Positions 25,064 to 34,461 of a DNA stretch of 64,000 nt are shown here, one piece after another. How positions within the stretch are numbered: position 1 is the stretch's first letter; every line of letters begins with the position of its first letter. The stretch is from the NCBI RefSeq assembly GCF_030818545.1, contig NZ_JAUTAH010000001.1, positions 2,857,001-2,921,000 on the forward strand. Direction: 5' to 3'. Both the position numbers and the translations under genes were made by a program. The notes beneath the pieces are model-generated. The model was not told the origin of the DNA. It ran no database searches and saw nothing but the letters and a program-made list of their open reading frames with translations. This stretch comes from Brevundimonas sp. SORGH_AS_0993 (GTDB lineage: Bacteria > Pseudomonadota > Alphaproteobacteria > Caulobacterales > Caulobacteraceae).

Positions 25064-25233
25064 CGCGAAGCAGGCGCGGCGCAAAAGACACAGTCTCGCC
25101 TTGTTCTGAAAATCGTCGGTCGGCGCCCTCTCGACAGGATGCGGCGCCTTCCGTCAGATGAAGGTCCGCGAGGCGTTAGGACTTCGTTAGCCAAGGCGTT
25201 GGGGGACGCTGCGGTTTACGCCTTCTGCGATGC

Positions 25234-25292
25234 GGCGGTTCGTTCGGATATCGGGGGATGCCTGGACGAACCGCCTGATCGCCCCCGATATC
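25234..25292 (+). promoter_or_regulatory. Interleaved inverted repeats in the dnaG leader (pseudoknot-like)
   Basis: Four arms alternate A-B-A'-B'. A is GGCGGTTCG (25234-25242) and A' is CGAACCGCC (25267-25275). B is GATATCGGGGG (25247-25257) and B' is CCCCCGATATC (25282-25292). Both pairings are perfect; A/A' can extend to 13 pairs with two G-U. B lies in the loop of hairpin A, so RNA could form an H-type pseudoknot or two exclusive hairpins. It ends 34 bases before the dnaG GTG. The rest of the 263-bp ldcA-dnaG gap shows nothing I recognise. Confidence 0.5.
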
Positions 25293-25326
25293 GACGCCGA
25301 GGCCCGCAGGCCTTAAGGATCGCCGG

Positions 25327-27204
25327 GTGCGTTTCGACGAAAGATTCATCGATGAACTGAAGGCTCGCCTTCGGCCGTCCGACGTGATCGGGCGGACGGT
25401 GAAGCTGAAACGTCAGGGGCGCGAATACGTCGGCCTGTCGCCCTTCTCGAAGGAGAAGTCGCCGTCCTTCTTCGTCAATGACGACAAGGGGTTCTTTCAC
25501 GACTTCTCGTCCGGCAAGCACGGCGACATCATCTCCTTCCTGCAGGAAACCGAGCGGCTCAGCTTCGTCGAGGCGGTGCAGCGCCTAGCCGGCGAGGCGG
25601 GGATGCAGCTTCCCGCCGAAGATCCCAAGGAGGCCGAGCGCGAGCAGAAGCGGGCGGGTCTGTCGGACTGGATGGACCTGGCCCAGAAATGGTTCGCCGC
25701 CAATCTGCGCCGCACGCCGGGCAAGGCGGCGCGCGATTACCTCGAAAAGCGCGGCCTGCCCGAGGATCAGTGGGAGCGGTTCGGGCTGGGCTATGCGCCC
25801 AACGACCGCGAGGGGCTGAAACAGGCCTTGGTCCAGCGCGGCGCCAAGCCCGCCGAACTGGTCGAGGCCGGGCTGCTGATCTCGCCCGAAAGCGGCGGCC
25901 AGCCCTATGATCGGTTCCGCGACCGGTTGATGTTCCCGATCCTGGATGCGCGCGGCCGGATCGTCAGCTTCGGCGGCCGGGCCATGAACCCCGACGACCG
26001 GGCCAAATATCTGAACGGTCCCGAAAGCCCGCTCTTCCACAAGGGCGCAACCCTCTACGGCCTGCCCGAGGCGCGGCGAATTCTTGGCGCGGAATCCAGG
26101 AACGACCAGGCCATCATCGTGGTCGAAGGCTATATGGACGTCATCGCCTGCCAGCGCGCGGGCCTGCCGGCCGTGGCGCCGATGGGTACGGCCCTGACCG
26201 AGGAGCAGATGGCGCTGTTGTGGCGGGTCAGCGCAGAACCCATCCTCTGCTTTGACGGCGATCCTGCAGGCCAGAGAGCCGCATTCCGTGCCGTCGAACG
26301 CGCCTTGCCGCTTTTGAAGCCAGAACGAAGCTTTCGTTTTGTGACCCTGACTGGCGGGCAGGACCCAGACGATATGTTGAGGGAGAAAGGCGCGCCGGCG
26401 CTACGTGAAGCGATGAGCGTGACCACGCCGTTTTCGCGAATGCTGCTCGACCGGGAGATGGCCGAGGTCGGGGCTCTCGATACACCCGAGAAGGAAGCAG
26501 GCCTTCTGGTTCGACTACGTAAAGCCGCCGCGACTATCGCTGATCCGGATTTGGCGAGGACGTACAAAGACTTTCTCGTAGGCGCCTTTTATCAGCGGGT
26601 TCGCCCCTCGCCTGAAGAAAAAAGAGCCGCGAATAGGGTCATTTACAGAGACCGAAAAGCACGGTCGATGGCTCCGATTATGGACGTGACGCCGGAGGCG
26701 CGCGCTGCCGCCATCACCTTGGCGCGTGCGCCGCGTCCGGTCTTGGCTGCTATTGTGGAAGGTCTGATTGCTCATCCTGACACGGTCAATGAACGTGGCG
26801 AGACATTAGCGACCCAAAGCTTCGGCGACGTCGGCCTTGATCGTTTGGTCAGTGATCTCGTGAGGCTTACCTATGAAGCGCAGGCGATGAGCAACGGCCT
26901 GCTGAGGTCGCGATTGCTGGCCATGGGACACGAGGAAACGCTCAGGCGGATAGACCGCACCGCTGCGATAGCCCATGCTCCGTTTTTGGACAGCGCCGCA
27001 TCGCTTGAAGTTGCAGCAGCTGGATTGAGCCGCGCAGTGGATGTCCTGCTTCAGTCCATGGCGCTTAGTCGGGCGATGAATGAAATGAAGTCCGAGGAAA
27101 GCTTCGATAGCCAGGCGTTCATTGGTTTGAAGGGGCAACGTGACGCCTTGGACCGCTTCATATCCAGCGGCGAAATTTGGACAGATACGGCTACCCTGCA
27201 CTGA
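25327..27204 (+). CDS. dnaG: DNA primase DnaG (apparent hybrid gene)
   Basis: A 625-residue primase that makes RNA primers for replication. The N-terminal domain (1-100) has the usual fold (SPFSKEKSPSFFVND, HDFSSGKHGDIISF), but the CHC2 zinc ligands read Ser38, Ser41, Asp59 and Ser62. The catalytic core follows (YLEKRGLPEDQW, FGGRAMNPDDRAKY, VVEGYMDVIA, CFDGDPAGQRAA TOPRIM motif). The helicase-binding C-terminal domain runs from about 450. From roughly 26250 the codon use is clearly less GC-rich than in the first half and in rpoD. A second DnaG-like C-terminus lies at 27894-28220. GTG start gives MRFDERFIDELKARL. Confidence 0.93.
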   Translation: MRFDERFIDELKARLRPSDVIGRTVKLKRQGREYVGLSPFSKEKSPSFFVNDDKGFFHDFSSGKHGDIISFLQETERLSFVEAVQRLAGEAGMQLPAEDPKEAEREQKRAGLSDWMDLAQKWFAANLRRTPGKAARDYLEKRGLPEDQWERFGLGYAPNDREGLKQALVQRGAKPAELVEAGLLISPESGGQPYDRFRDRLMFPILDARGRIVSFGGRAMNPDDRAKYLNGPESPLFHKGATLYGLPEARRILGAESRNDQAIIVVEGYMDVIACQRAGLPAVAPMGTALTEEQMALLWRVSAEPILCFDGDPAGQRAAFRAVERALPLLKPERSFRFVTLTGGQDPDDMLREKGAPALREAMSVTTPFSRMLLDREMAEVGALDTPEKEAGLLVRLRKAAATIADPDLARTYKDFLVGAFYQRVRPSPEEKRAANRVIYRDRKARSMAPIMDVTPEARAAAITLARAPRPVLAAIVEGLIAHPDTVNERGETLATQSFGDVGLDRLVSDLVRLTYEAQAMSNGLLRSRLLAMGHEETLRRIDRTAAIAHAPFLDSAASLEVAAAGLSRAVDVLLQSMALSRAMNEMKSEESFDSQAFIGLKGQRDALDRFISSGEIWTDTATLH

Positions 27205-27247
27205 CAAGTCGTTGGGTGTTGGCGCTGTATAGGTATAGGATCAAACT

Positions 27248-27493
27248 ATGGATGGTTCTCAACCTGTCAGGATCACGCGAGACGGAGACCATCAGGTCGT
27301 CCATCTGCCGAGCGGCGTGTCAGTCCCAACGGACGCGGTGGTTCGCCAGGAAGGCGAGCGTTTGATCATCGAACAGGCCGGGCCTGCCTTGGGATCGGTC
27401 GAGCGGTTGCTCTCCGTGCTGGCGACGATGGAGCCGATCGGCGAGCGTCTCGATCCGATCGATGATCCTCAGCCTGAGCCGGTCGATCTTTGA
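27248..27493 (+). CDS. vapB: VapB-type antitoxin
   Basis: An 81-residue protein with an N-terminal AbrB/SpoVT-like DNA-binding fold (VRITRDGDHQVVHLPSGVSVP) and an acidic C-terminal tail (ERLDPIDDPQPEPVDL) suited to wrapping a toxin. It overlaps the PIN-domain toxin by four bases (TTGA). The 43-bp gap after dnaG contains TATAGGTATAGG, a plausible -10 region for an autoregulated promoter. The pair lies between dnaG and rpoD. Confidence 0.8.
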   Translation: MDGSQPVRITRDGDHQVVHLPSGVSVPTDAVVRQEGERLIIEQAGPALGSVERLLSVLATMEPIGERLDPIDDPQPEPVDL

Positions 27494-27897
27494 GCGGCTA
27501 TATGCTGGACACCAATGCGGTGTCGGACCTGATGTACGATCCGCTAGGTTCAGTCGGGCAGCGTATGGCCATCGTCGGCACCGGCGAAATCTGCGTCAGC
27601 CTGATTGTCGTCGCCGAGTTGAGGTTTGGTGTCGCCAAGTCTGGCTCGGCGCGTTTGGCTGCTCAGTTGGACAGGGTGCTGTCCGGCTTGGCCGTCAAGC
27701 CATGGGATGCGCCGGCCGATCAGGCCTATGGCGACATTCGCGCCGATTTGCATAAACGTGGTCAGCCTATCGGCGCCAACGATCTGCTGATCGCCGCTCA
27801 TGCCTTGGCGCTCGATTGCATCCTCGTCACCGACAATGATCGCGAGTTCTCGCGCGTGGCCGGTTTGCGGGTCGAAAACTGGTTGCGGAGCGATTGA
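27490..27897 (+). CDS. vapC: VapC-type PIN-domain ribonuclease toxin
   Basis: A 135-residue PIN domain. The four acidic metal-binding residues are visible: MLDTNAVSDL, VVAELRFGV, GANDLLIAAHAL and VTDNDREFSRV. VapC toxins cleave tRNA or rRNA when not bound by VapB. The start is TTG overlapping the vapB stop. The toxin-antitoxin pair interrupts the expected dnaG-rpoD neighbourhood. Confidence 0.9.
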   Translation: MSGYMLDTNAVSDLMYDPLGSVGQRMAIVGTGEICVSLIVVAELRFGVAKSGSARLAAQLDRVLSGLAVKPWDAPADQAYGDIRADLHKRGQPIGANDLLIAAHALALDCILVTDNDREFSRVAGLRVENWLRSD

Positions 27898-28220
27898 GCC
27901 TCGCGCCGCTTGACTCCGCCGCCCTGCGACGCCATCTGGCGCAATCGGGTCATTATGCCTTAGTGCGCGAGGTCGAGAAGGCGGCGGCAAAGTCCGGCGC
28001 GCCATTCCTGGCCGCAAATGCGCCCCTCGCCGAGGCAAGGGTCCGATGGTCGCAGGCGTTCGACGCTTCAACTCGCGTAGCGGCGTTGGAGGACGCCTTG
28101 GCCCATGCACGTGATGTGCCTGGGCAGGATGAGGCGTTCCGCCGGCTGAAGGCCGAGCGGGATGCGCTTCGCCGTGCGATCAAAGCCGGGACGATTTGGG
28201 AAGACAGCGCGGGCGCGTAA
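27894..28220 (+). CDS. Displaced DnaG C-terminal fragment (helicase-binding domain remnant)
   Basis: A 108-residue open frame that aligns with the end of Dna[20 protein letters not shown] and [14 protein letters not shown] match dnaG LRSRLLAMGHEETLRRIDR and HAPFLDSAASLEVA, and [20 protein letters not shown] matches LKGQRDALDRFISSGEIWTD. Its GC-rich codons fit the host better than the current dnaG 3' end does. It probably is the original dnaG terminus pushed aside by imported DNA. A TTG overlapping the vapC stop could still let it be translated, giving a free DnaB-interacting peptide. Only 74 bp separate it from rpoD. Confidence 0.75.
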   Translation: MSLAPLDSAALRRHLAQSGHYALVREVEKAAAKSGAPFLAANAPLAEARVRWSQAFDASTRVAALEDALAHARDVPGQDEAFRRLKAERDALRRAIKAGTIWEDSAGA

Positions 28221-28294
28221 CCTTACGCCTCGCCAGGCATTGTATTTTTCGCCGGGGCGGACTGATCACCCCTCCGGCCGGAGACAGACTGACT

Positions 28295-30241
<1,947 letters not shown>

Positions 30242-30249
30242 TATAATCA

Positions 30250-30280
30250 GGGGCGGCGCCGAAAGGGCCGCCCCTTCTTC
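30250..30280 (+). terminator. Intrinsic terminator of rpoD
   Basis: GGGGCGGC / GCCGCCCC stem (30250-30257 and 30267-30274) followed by TTCTTC, nine bases after the rpoD stop. It also separates the convergent DUF2798 gene. Confidence 0.8.
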
Positions 30281-30282
30281 GT

Positions 30283-30546
30283 TCAGCTAGCCGGTTCGAC
30301 CAGGGCGTCGACGATGCGGCGGACCAGCGGCAGGATCAGCAGCAGTACCGGAAAGGCGATGACCCAGGACAATCCCCAAGCCTGCATCCAGGCGCGGGGA
30401 AAGGCGGGGACGAAGCCCAGGGTCCGGGCGGTCGCGATGGCCGAGACCACGAAGGTCATGATCAACGACAGGATCAGCGGCATGACGAGCCCGGCGTAGC
30501 GGGCACGCAGGCGTCGAAATCGGATGACAGCGGGATGAGGGTGCAT
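30283..30546 (-). CDS. DUF2798 family small membrane protein
   Basis: An 87-residue protein with two hydrophobic helices: VMPLILSLIMTFVVSAIATA and WGLSWVIAFPVLLLILPLV. The order matches DUF2798, a two-helix inner-membrane family with no known function. The gene is convergent with rpoD. The 279 bp upstream to 30825 contain no gene I can support. Confidence 0.8.
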   Translation of the reverse strand: MHPHPAVIRFRRLRARYAGLVMPLILSLIMTFVVSAIATARTLGFVPAFPRAWMQAWGLSWVIAFPVLLLILPLVRRIVDALVEPAS

Positions 30547-30825
30547 GTTTTGCGTCTCTCTTGATCAGGTCTTCGGCACAGGCATCCACCGGACGAACCG
30601 GCCCCGGCCGAAGACCGGGATGGATGCGTTGCCTGACGTGAGACGCTTACGGCCGCCGAGACGACGTCGCTTTCTAGAGGGATCGAGATCTCCTCGCAAC
30701 AGCGGTGGCCGTCTGGTCGGTATGGAACACTGTTGACGGCGGAAATATCGGGGACCCGAAGTTGGGCGCGGATTCTCGCTGTCTCGTGATGCGGTCGCGG
30801 CGCGAATTCGATTAGCGTTCGAACG

Positions 30826-31572
30826 ATGCGCGCCTCCGTTCGTCGTCTCTTCGTCGCTGTTGCGACCGTTCTGATCCTCAGCGGCTGCGTGCGGCGTCCA
30901 CCCGAACCCCTGCGGCCCAGTCCTTATCCATCGCGCACCGCGGCGCCCCTGGTCGGGGGCTTGATCGACCGGCTCATCGACAGCGGCACACAAGGCGCCG
31001 TGGTGCGTGAGGGCGGCGACTACGGGCGATGCCTGGCTGAACTGACCGCCGCCCGAGTGCGGTTCAGCCCCGTGCCGGATCGCCAGACCACGCCGGTCTG
31101 CGGCCTGCGTCACGGCGGCGTTTTGGGTGCGGACCTGGGGACCGTGGCGCGGATGGCGCCGGGCGATGTCGAAATGACCTGCCAGACCGCCCTGGCACTG
31201 AGCATCTGGCGGCGTCAGTCGCTGGAGCCGGCCGCGCGGGAAATCCTGGGGTCGGACGTGGTCCAGATCGACCATATGGGCGCCTACGCCTGTCGCAACG
31301 TGAACAATGGCGTCGGCTCCAACCGCATCAGCGCCCACGCCCAGGCGGCGGCGTTCGATTTCTCAGGCGTGCGTCTGCGCGACGGGCGCCGCATCACCGT
31401 CCTGACCGACTGGAACGGTAGCGGGCCGGGCGGGGCGGCAGGCGGGCGGTTCATGCGCCGTATCCGCGATGACGCCTGTCGGATTTTCGGCACCACTCTC
31501 AGTCCCGACTACAACGCCGTCCACCGCGACCACCTGCATCTTGAAGCGACCAACACCCAGTTCTGTCGCTGA
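30826..31572 (+). CDS. Extensin-like family lipoprotein
   Basis: A 248-residue protein with a lipobox (VLILSGC) at residues 18-24, so probably an outer- or inner-membrane lipoprotein. The C-terminal half is an extensin-like domain related to M15-type zinc peptidases: NRISAHAQAAAFDFSGV and VHRDHLHLEATNTQFC contain the His/Asp residues expected to bind zinc. A peptidoglycan-directed role is likely but not shown. Confidence 0.87.
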   Translation: MRASVRRLFVAVATVLILSGCVRRPPEPLRPSPYPSRTAAPLVGGLIDRLIDSGTQGAVVREGGDYGRCLAELTAARVRFSPVPDRQTTPVCGLRHGGVLGADLGTVARMAPGDVEMTCQTALALSIWRRQSLEPAAREILGSDVVQIDHMGAYACRNVNNGVGSNRISAHAQAAAFDFSGVRLRDGRRITVLTDWNGSGPGGAAGGRFMRRIRDDACRIFGTTLSPDYNAVHRDHLHLEATNTQFCR

Positions 31573-31575
31573 GGA

Positions 31576-31923
31576 TCAGCCGTCGATCAGGGTTTCAAAC
31601 CCGCCGAAGATCATCCGCTTGCCGTCGAACGGCATGTCCGCTCCGGCCAGACGCTCGTCCTGCATCATCTTCTCCCACGCGGCGTCGCGGGTCGCCTTGT
31701 CGGGCCAGGTGATCCAGCCGACTGCGACGGTTTCGCCTTCCTTCAGCGCCACGGCGCGGCGGAAGTCAGTCTGTTCGCCCTCCGGCACGTCCTCGCCCCA
31801 GGTCTCGGTGACCTTGAGGGCGCCGTGCTCCTTGAAGACGATGGTGCTGGCGCGCGAATGCTCCAGATAGGCGGCTCTGTTCTCGGTCGGCACGGCGATG
31901 ACGGTGATGTCGAGGAAGCTCAT
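31576..31923 (-). CDS. DUF1428 family protein
   Basis: A 115-residue cytoplasmic protein, full length for DUF1428 (ferredoxin-like/dimeric alpha-beta barrel fold), with family segments TETWGEDVPEG, TVAVGWITWPDK and MPFDGKRMIFGGFE. Function is unknown. It lies 27 bp downstream of a broken VOC-family gene on the same strand, likely one transcription unit. Confidence 0.88.
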   Translation of the reverse strand: MSFLDITVIAVPTENRAAYLEHSRASTIVFKEHGALKVTETWGEDVPEGEQTDFRRAVALKEGETVAVGWITWPDKATRDAAWEKMMQDERLAGADMPFDGKRMIFGGFETLIDG

Positions 31924-31950
31924 GGTCGTTGTCCTGCTCTGGTTGGCTGT

Positions 31951-32391
31951 TCAATGGTCGCTGGTTTCAGAAGCGGAATGGGTTTCAGCGGCGATGCCGG
32001 CGGGGTCCATCCACATCACCTCCCAGATATGTCCGTCCGGGTCGGCGTAGCTGCGACCGTACATGAAGCCGTGGTCCTGGGTCGCGTTCGGGTCAGCGGT
32101 TCCACCTGCCTGTTCGGCCTTCGCGACAATGGCGTCCACGGCCTCGCGGCTGTCGTGGGACAGGCATAGAAGCATCTGGGCCGAAGCTTGGGCGTCGGGG
32201 ATCTGGCGATCGGTGAAGGTCCGCCACTTGTCATGGGTCAGGATCATGACATGGATCACATCCGAAATGACCATGCAGGCGGCAGTGTCGTCGCTGAAGT
32301 TCGGATTCCTGACGGCGCCAACGGCCTAGTAGAAGGCGATTGACCGGTTCAGGTCTGTGACGGGCAGATTGATGAAGAGTAGTTGGGGCAC
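31951..32391 (-). pseudogene. VOC (glyoxalase-like) family protein with an in-frame amber stop
   Basis: From GTG 32391 (preceded by AGGAA) the frame reads PQLLFINLPVTDLNRSIAFY, then TAG at 32328-32326, then AVGAVRNPNFSDDTAACMVI and continues uninterrupted to 31951 (YADPDGHIWEVMWMDPAG). Family members have a Glu or Lys at the interrupted codon, so one substitution explains the stop. A shorter product starting at Met 32274 would lack the first strand and helix. Its role as an enzyme is unknown; VOC proteins bind a metal and small molecules. Confidence 0.82.
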
Positions 32392-32413
32392 GGCGTTCCT
32401 CCCATGGCCATGC

Positions 32414-32436
32414 GCCCTGAGAGACGCTCTCAGGGC
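32414..32436 (-). terminator. Hairpin downstream of the phosphatase gene region
   Basis: A perfect 10-bp stem GCCCTGAGAG / CTCTCAGGGC with a 3-base loop lies between the phosphatase gene (stop at 32496) and the VOC gene start, all on the minus strand. There is no T-tract, so it may be a Rho-type or processing site. Confidence 0.5.
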
Positions 32437-32495
32437 ACGGTCTGCTCAATGAACGCGGAGGGCTGCCTGTAGTTCGCTATGGGAGACGCAGACGA

Positions 32496-33920
32496 TCAGT
32501 CTTTGCCGCGCGCCGTGCAGGGTCGGTTGTCCGGGCCTGCCGCGCCTTCGCAGCGACGGGTCGCCAGAAGGGTCTCCTCGGTTTCTGTCAGGCGGTTCCG
32601 ATTGTCCGTCCCGCGCGTCAGGGTGAAGCCGTCATACAGGGCCCCGGTGGCCGTGAAGGCGCGGAAGGCGATGCGGTCGGCCTCTACGTCCAGCACCTGA
32701 TAAAGCTCGGTGTCTTCGGCGACGCGGACAGGCTGGGCGCCCGCGCGATCGTTCAGGCCGTACATCTTGGAGCCGGTGACGGAGACCAGATAGACCGGCC
32801 CTACCGGCTGGCCTGCGGCGGACGCCGCGCGTGAGGCGGCCGCCCCCGCCTCATTCGATACGCGGGCATAGCAGTGATCATGGCCCTGAAGCACCAGATC
32901 GACGTTGTGGCGTTCAAAGACAGGCTTCCACACCGACTTCAGCGGCTCGGTGTCTTGAGGTCTGGCGCAGGTGTAGATCGGCTGGTGCATCAGGACGATG
33001 TTCCATCGCGCCTTGCTGGCCGCCAGGGTCTGATCCAGCCACGTCGTCTGAGCCTCCAGCGTGCCCATATCCAGGGCCGAGGTGCCGTCCAGAACCACGA
33101 AGCGCGCGCCCTGATAGTCGAAGAAGTATGAGGTCGCCTCGGCGCCTGCCGCGCCGTTGGCGGGCAGGGCGTGGTGGGGCCTCCAGCCTGGACCCAGTTC
33201 GCGGTTTTCGGACCCGTCGGCGGCGATCACGTCTCGATACTCGTGGTTGCCCGCGGCGACGGCCTGCGGAATCATGGCGAAGGCATATCCGCCCGCCTCG
33301 GCCCATTCGCCGTATTCGTCGTCGGCCGCCTTGGTCTCGCGCTGGGCGATCTGGTCCCCGGCGTGGACGGCCAGATCGACAGGGCCGGAGGACAGGAAGC
33401 CCTGGCGGATGACGCGAGAACCGATCTCCAGAATGTCGTTCTGGGTGTCGCCGAAATAGAGGAAGCGGAACGGCGCGGCTTCGGCCTTGGCGGTGGTGAA
33501 GGCCAGCCACTCGCTCCAGCCGTCCGCCGCGCGGACCCGGTACACATAGCGTGCGCCCGGCGTCAGGCCGGTGAAACGGACATGGTGGTGATGCGCCGCG
33601 CCGTTGTCGGTGGTCGAAGCCAGGGTTTCGCCGCTGACCGTGCGGGCGCCCAGGGCGAGGGACGGGCCAGAGATGTCCAACGCGATCTGCGCTTCGCTCG
33701 TGGTCTGGCGGGTGTCGGTGCGCCAGGCGACGGCCATCTCACGCGCGGCGTCGGCGCCGGGGAACAGCACGATGCGATCAGCCCAGCCCTTGGCGGCGTA
33801 TCGGCTGTTCGGCGCTTGCACGGGTGTGGATTGGGCGTCTGCGCGGACCTGAGCCTGAGCCTGAGCCGCATTGGCCGCCAGCAAGGCGCATAAGGCCGTG
33901 GTCAAAAGTAGTTTGCGCAT
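32496..33920 (-). CDS. Purple-acid-phosphatase-like secreted metallophosphoesterase
   Basis: A 474-residue protein with signal peptide MRKLLLTTALCALLAANAAQA, a fibronectin-III-like N-terminal domain (about 50-150; HHHHVRFTGLTPGARYVYRV), then a calcineurin-type phosphoesterase domain. The metal motifs are FGDTQND, VHAGDQIAQ, AAGNHEYRD, LMHQPIY and LQGHDHCYAR. It probably releases phosphate from organic esters in the periplasm. It is a single-gene unit. Confidence 0.9.
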   Translation of the reverse strand: MRKLLLTTALCALLAANAAQAQAQVRADAQSTPVQAPNSRYAAKGWADRIVLFPGADAAREMAVAWRTDTRQTTSEAQIALDISGPSLALGARTVSGETLASTTDNGAAHHHHVRFTGLTPGARYVYRVRAADGWSEWLAFTTAKAEAAPFRFLYFGDTQNDILEIGSRVIRQGFLSSGPVDLAVHAGDQIAQRETKAADDEYGEWAEAGGYAFAMIPQAVAAGNHEYRDVIAADGSENRELGPGWRPHHALPANGAAGAEATSYFFDYQGARFVVLDGTSALDMGTLEAQTTWLDQTLAASKARWNIVLMHQPIYTCARPQDTEPLKSVWKPVFERHNVDLVLQGHDHCYARVSNEAGAAASRAASAAGQPVGPVYLVSVTGSKMYGLNDRAGAQPVRVAEDTELYQVLDVEADRIAFRAFTATGALYDGFTLTRGTDNRNRLTETEETLLATRRCEGAAGPDNRPCTARGKD

Positions 33921-34042
33921 GACGCCCCCGTTTGTCTGATCCAGCGGCTAGGGGATGTTCACATAGGTCAGGCGACGCGACAGTGACAGATCCGCGAAAC
34001 TCGCTCCGTCGGCCTGCGACTGTGCGTCGCGGAGCCTTCGCC

Positions 34043-34252
34043 TCAGGCCAGGACGTCCAGCAGGGTTCCGGTCATGTCGTCTGCGGTCTTGACCACGGCG
34101 GCGTTGGCGGAAAAGGCGGCCTTGGCCTGCATTCCCTCGACGGCTTCTTCAGCCAGTTTATCCAGAGGCGCGGCGGCGGTTCGGCGCGCGCTGTTCTCGA
34201 AACGCGCCTGGGCGTCCATCATTCCGGCGGCGGCGACGGGCAGACTTCGCAT
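34043..34252 (-). CDS. Small orphan protein resembling a flagellar rod/hook C-terminal segment
   Basis: A 69-residue protein whose second half, AVEGMQAKAAFSANAAVVKT and ADDMTGTLLDVLA, matches the C-terminal helix shared by rod, hook and hook-filament proteins (typically MxxAQxAYxANxxVIxTADxMLxTLL). The N-terminal rod domain is absent. No flagellar genes are adjacent. The SD-like GGGAGGAAA before ATG 34252 supports this start. Function unknown. Confidence 0.65.
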   Translation of the reverse strand: MRSLPVAAAGMMDAQARFENSARRTAAAPLDKLAEEAVEGMQAKAAFSANAAVVKTADDMTGTLLDVLA

Positions 34253-34385
34253 GGCGTTTCCTCCCTGCCAGGTTCGGTTCAGTCGCAAAAGTGCGCTTTT
34301 CAGGTCAACATCGCCTGAAGGAACAGGGTGAACGGTGTTTTCCGCCCCGCTTAGGCCTTTATCCGTGTATAGGGCGCTTCTCATT

Positions 34386-34435
34386 CGCCCGGCCTGAGGT
34401 CTGTCCTCGGCCGGGCGCGGTCGTTTCGGCGACCG
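34386..34435 (+). promoter_or_regulatory. Tandem hairpins in the DEAD-box helicase 5' leader
   Basis: Two stems precede the helicase start by 27 bases. CGCCCGGCCTGAGG pairs with CCTCGGCCGGGCG (34386-34399 / 34405-34417, one bulge), and CGGTCG pairs with CGACCG (34418-34423 / 34430-34435). A TGTATAGGG stretch at 34366-34374 could be the promoter -10. Structured leaders controlling cold-inducible RNA helicases are known elsewhere; here the role is inferred. Confidence 0.45.
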
Positions 34436-34461
34436 CCCTTGTCCGTTGTTCCAGGTTTCCT

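Noticed and set aside
30547-30825. Short open frames in the DUF2798 to extensin-like gap
   Set aside because: None has a domain, SD or host-like codon pattern; I see nothing I can support there.
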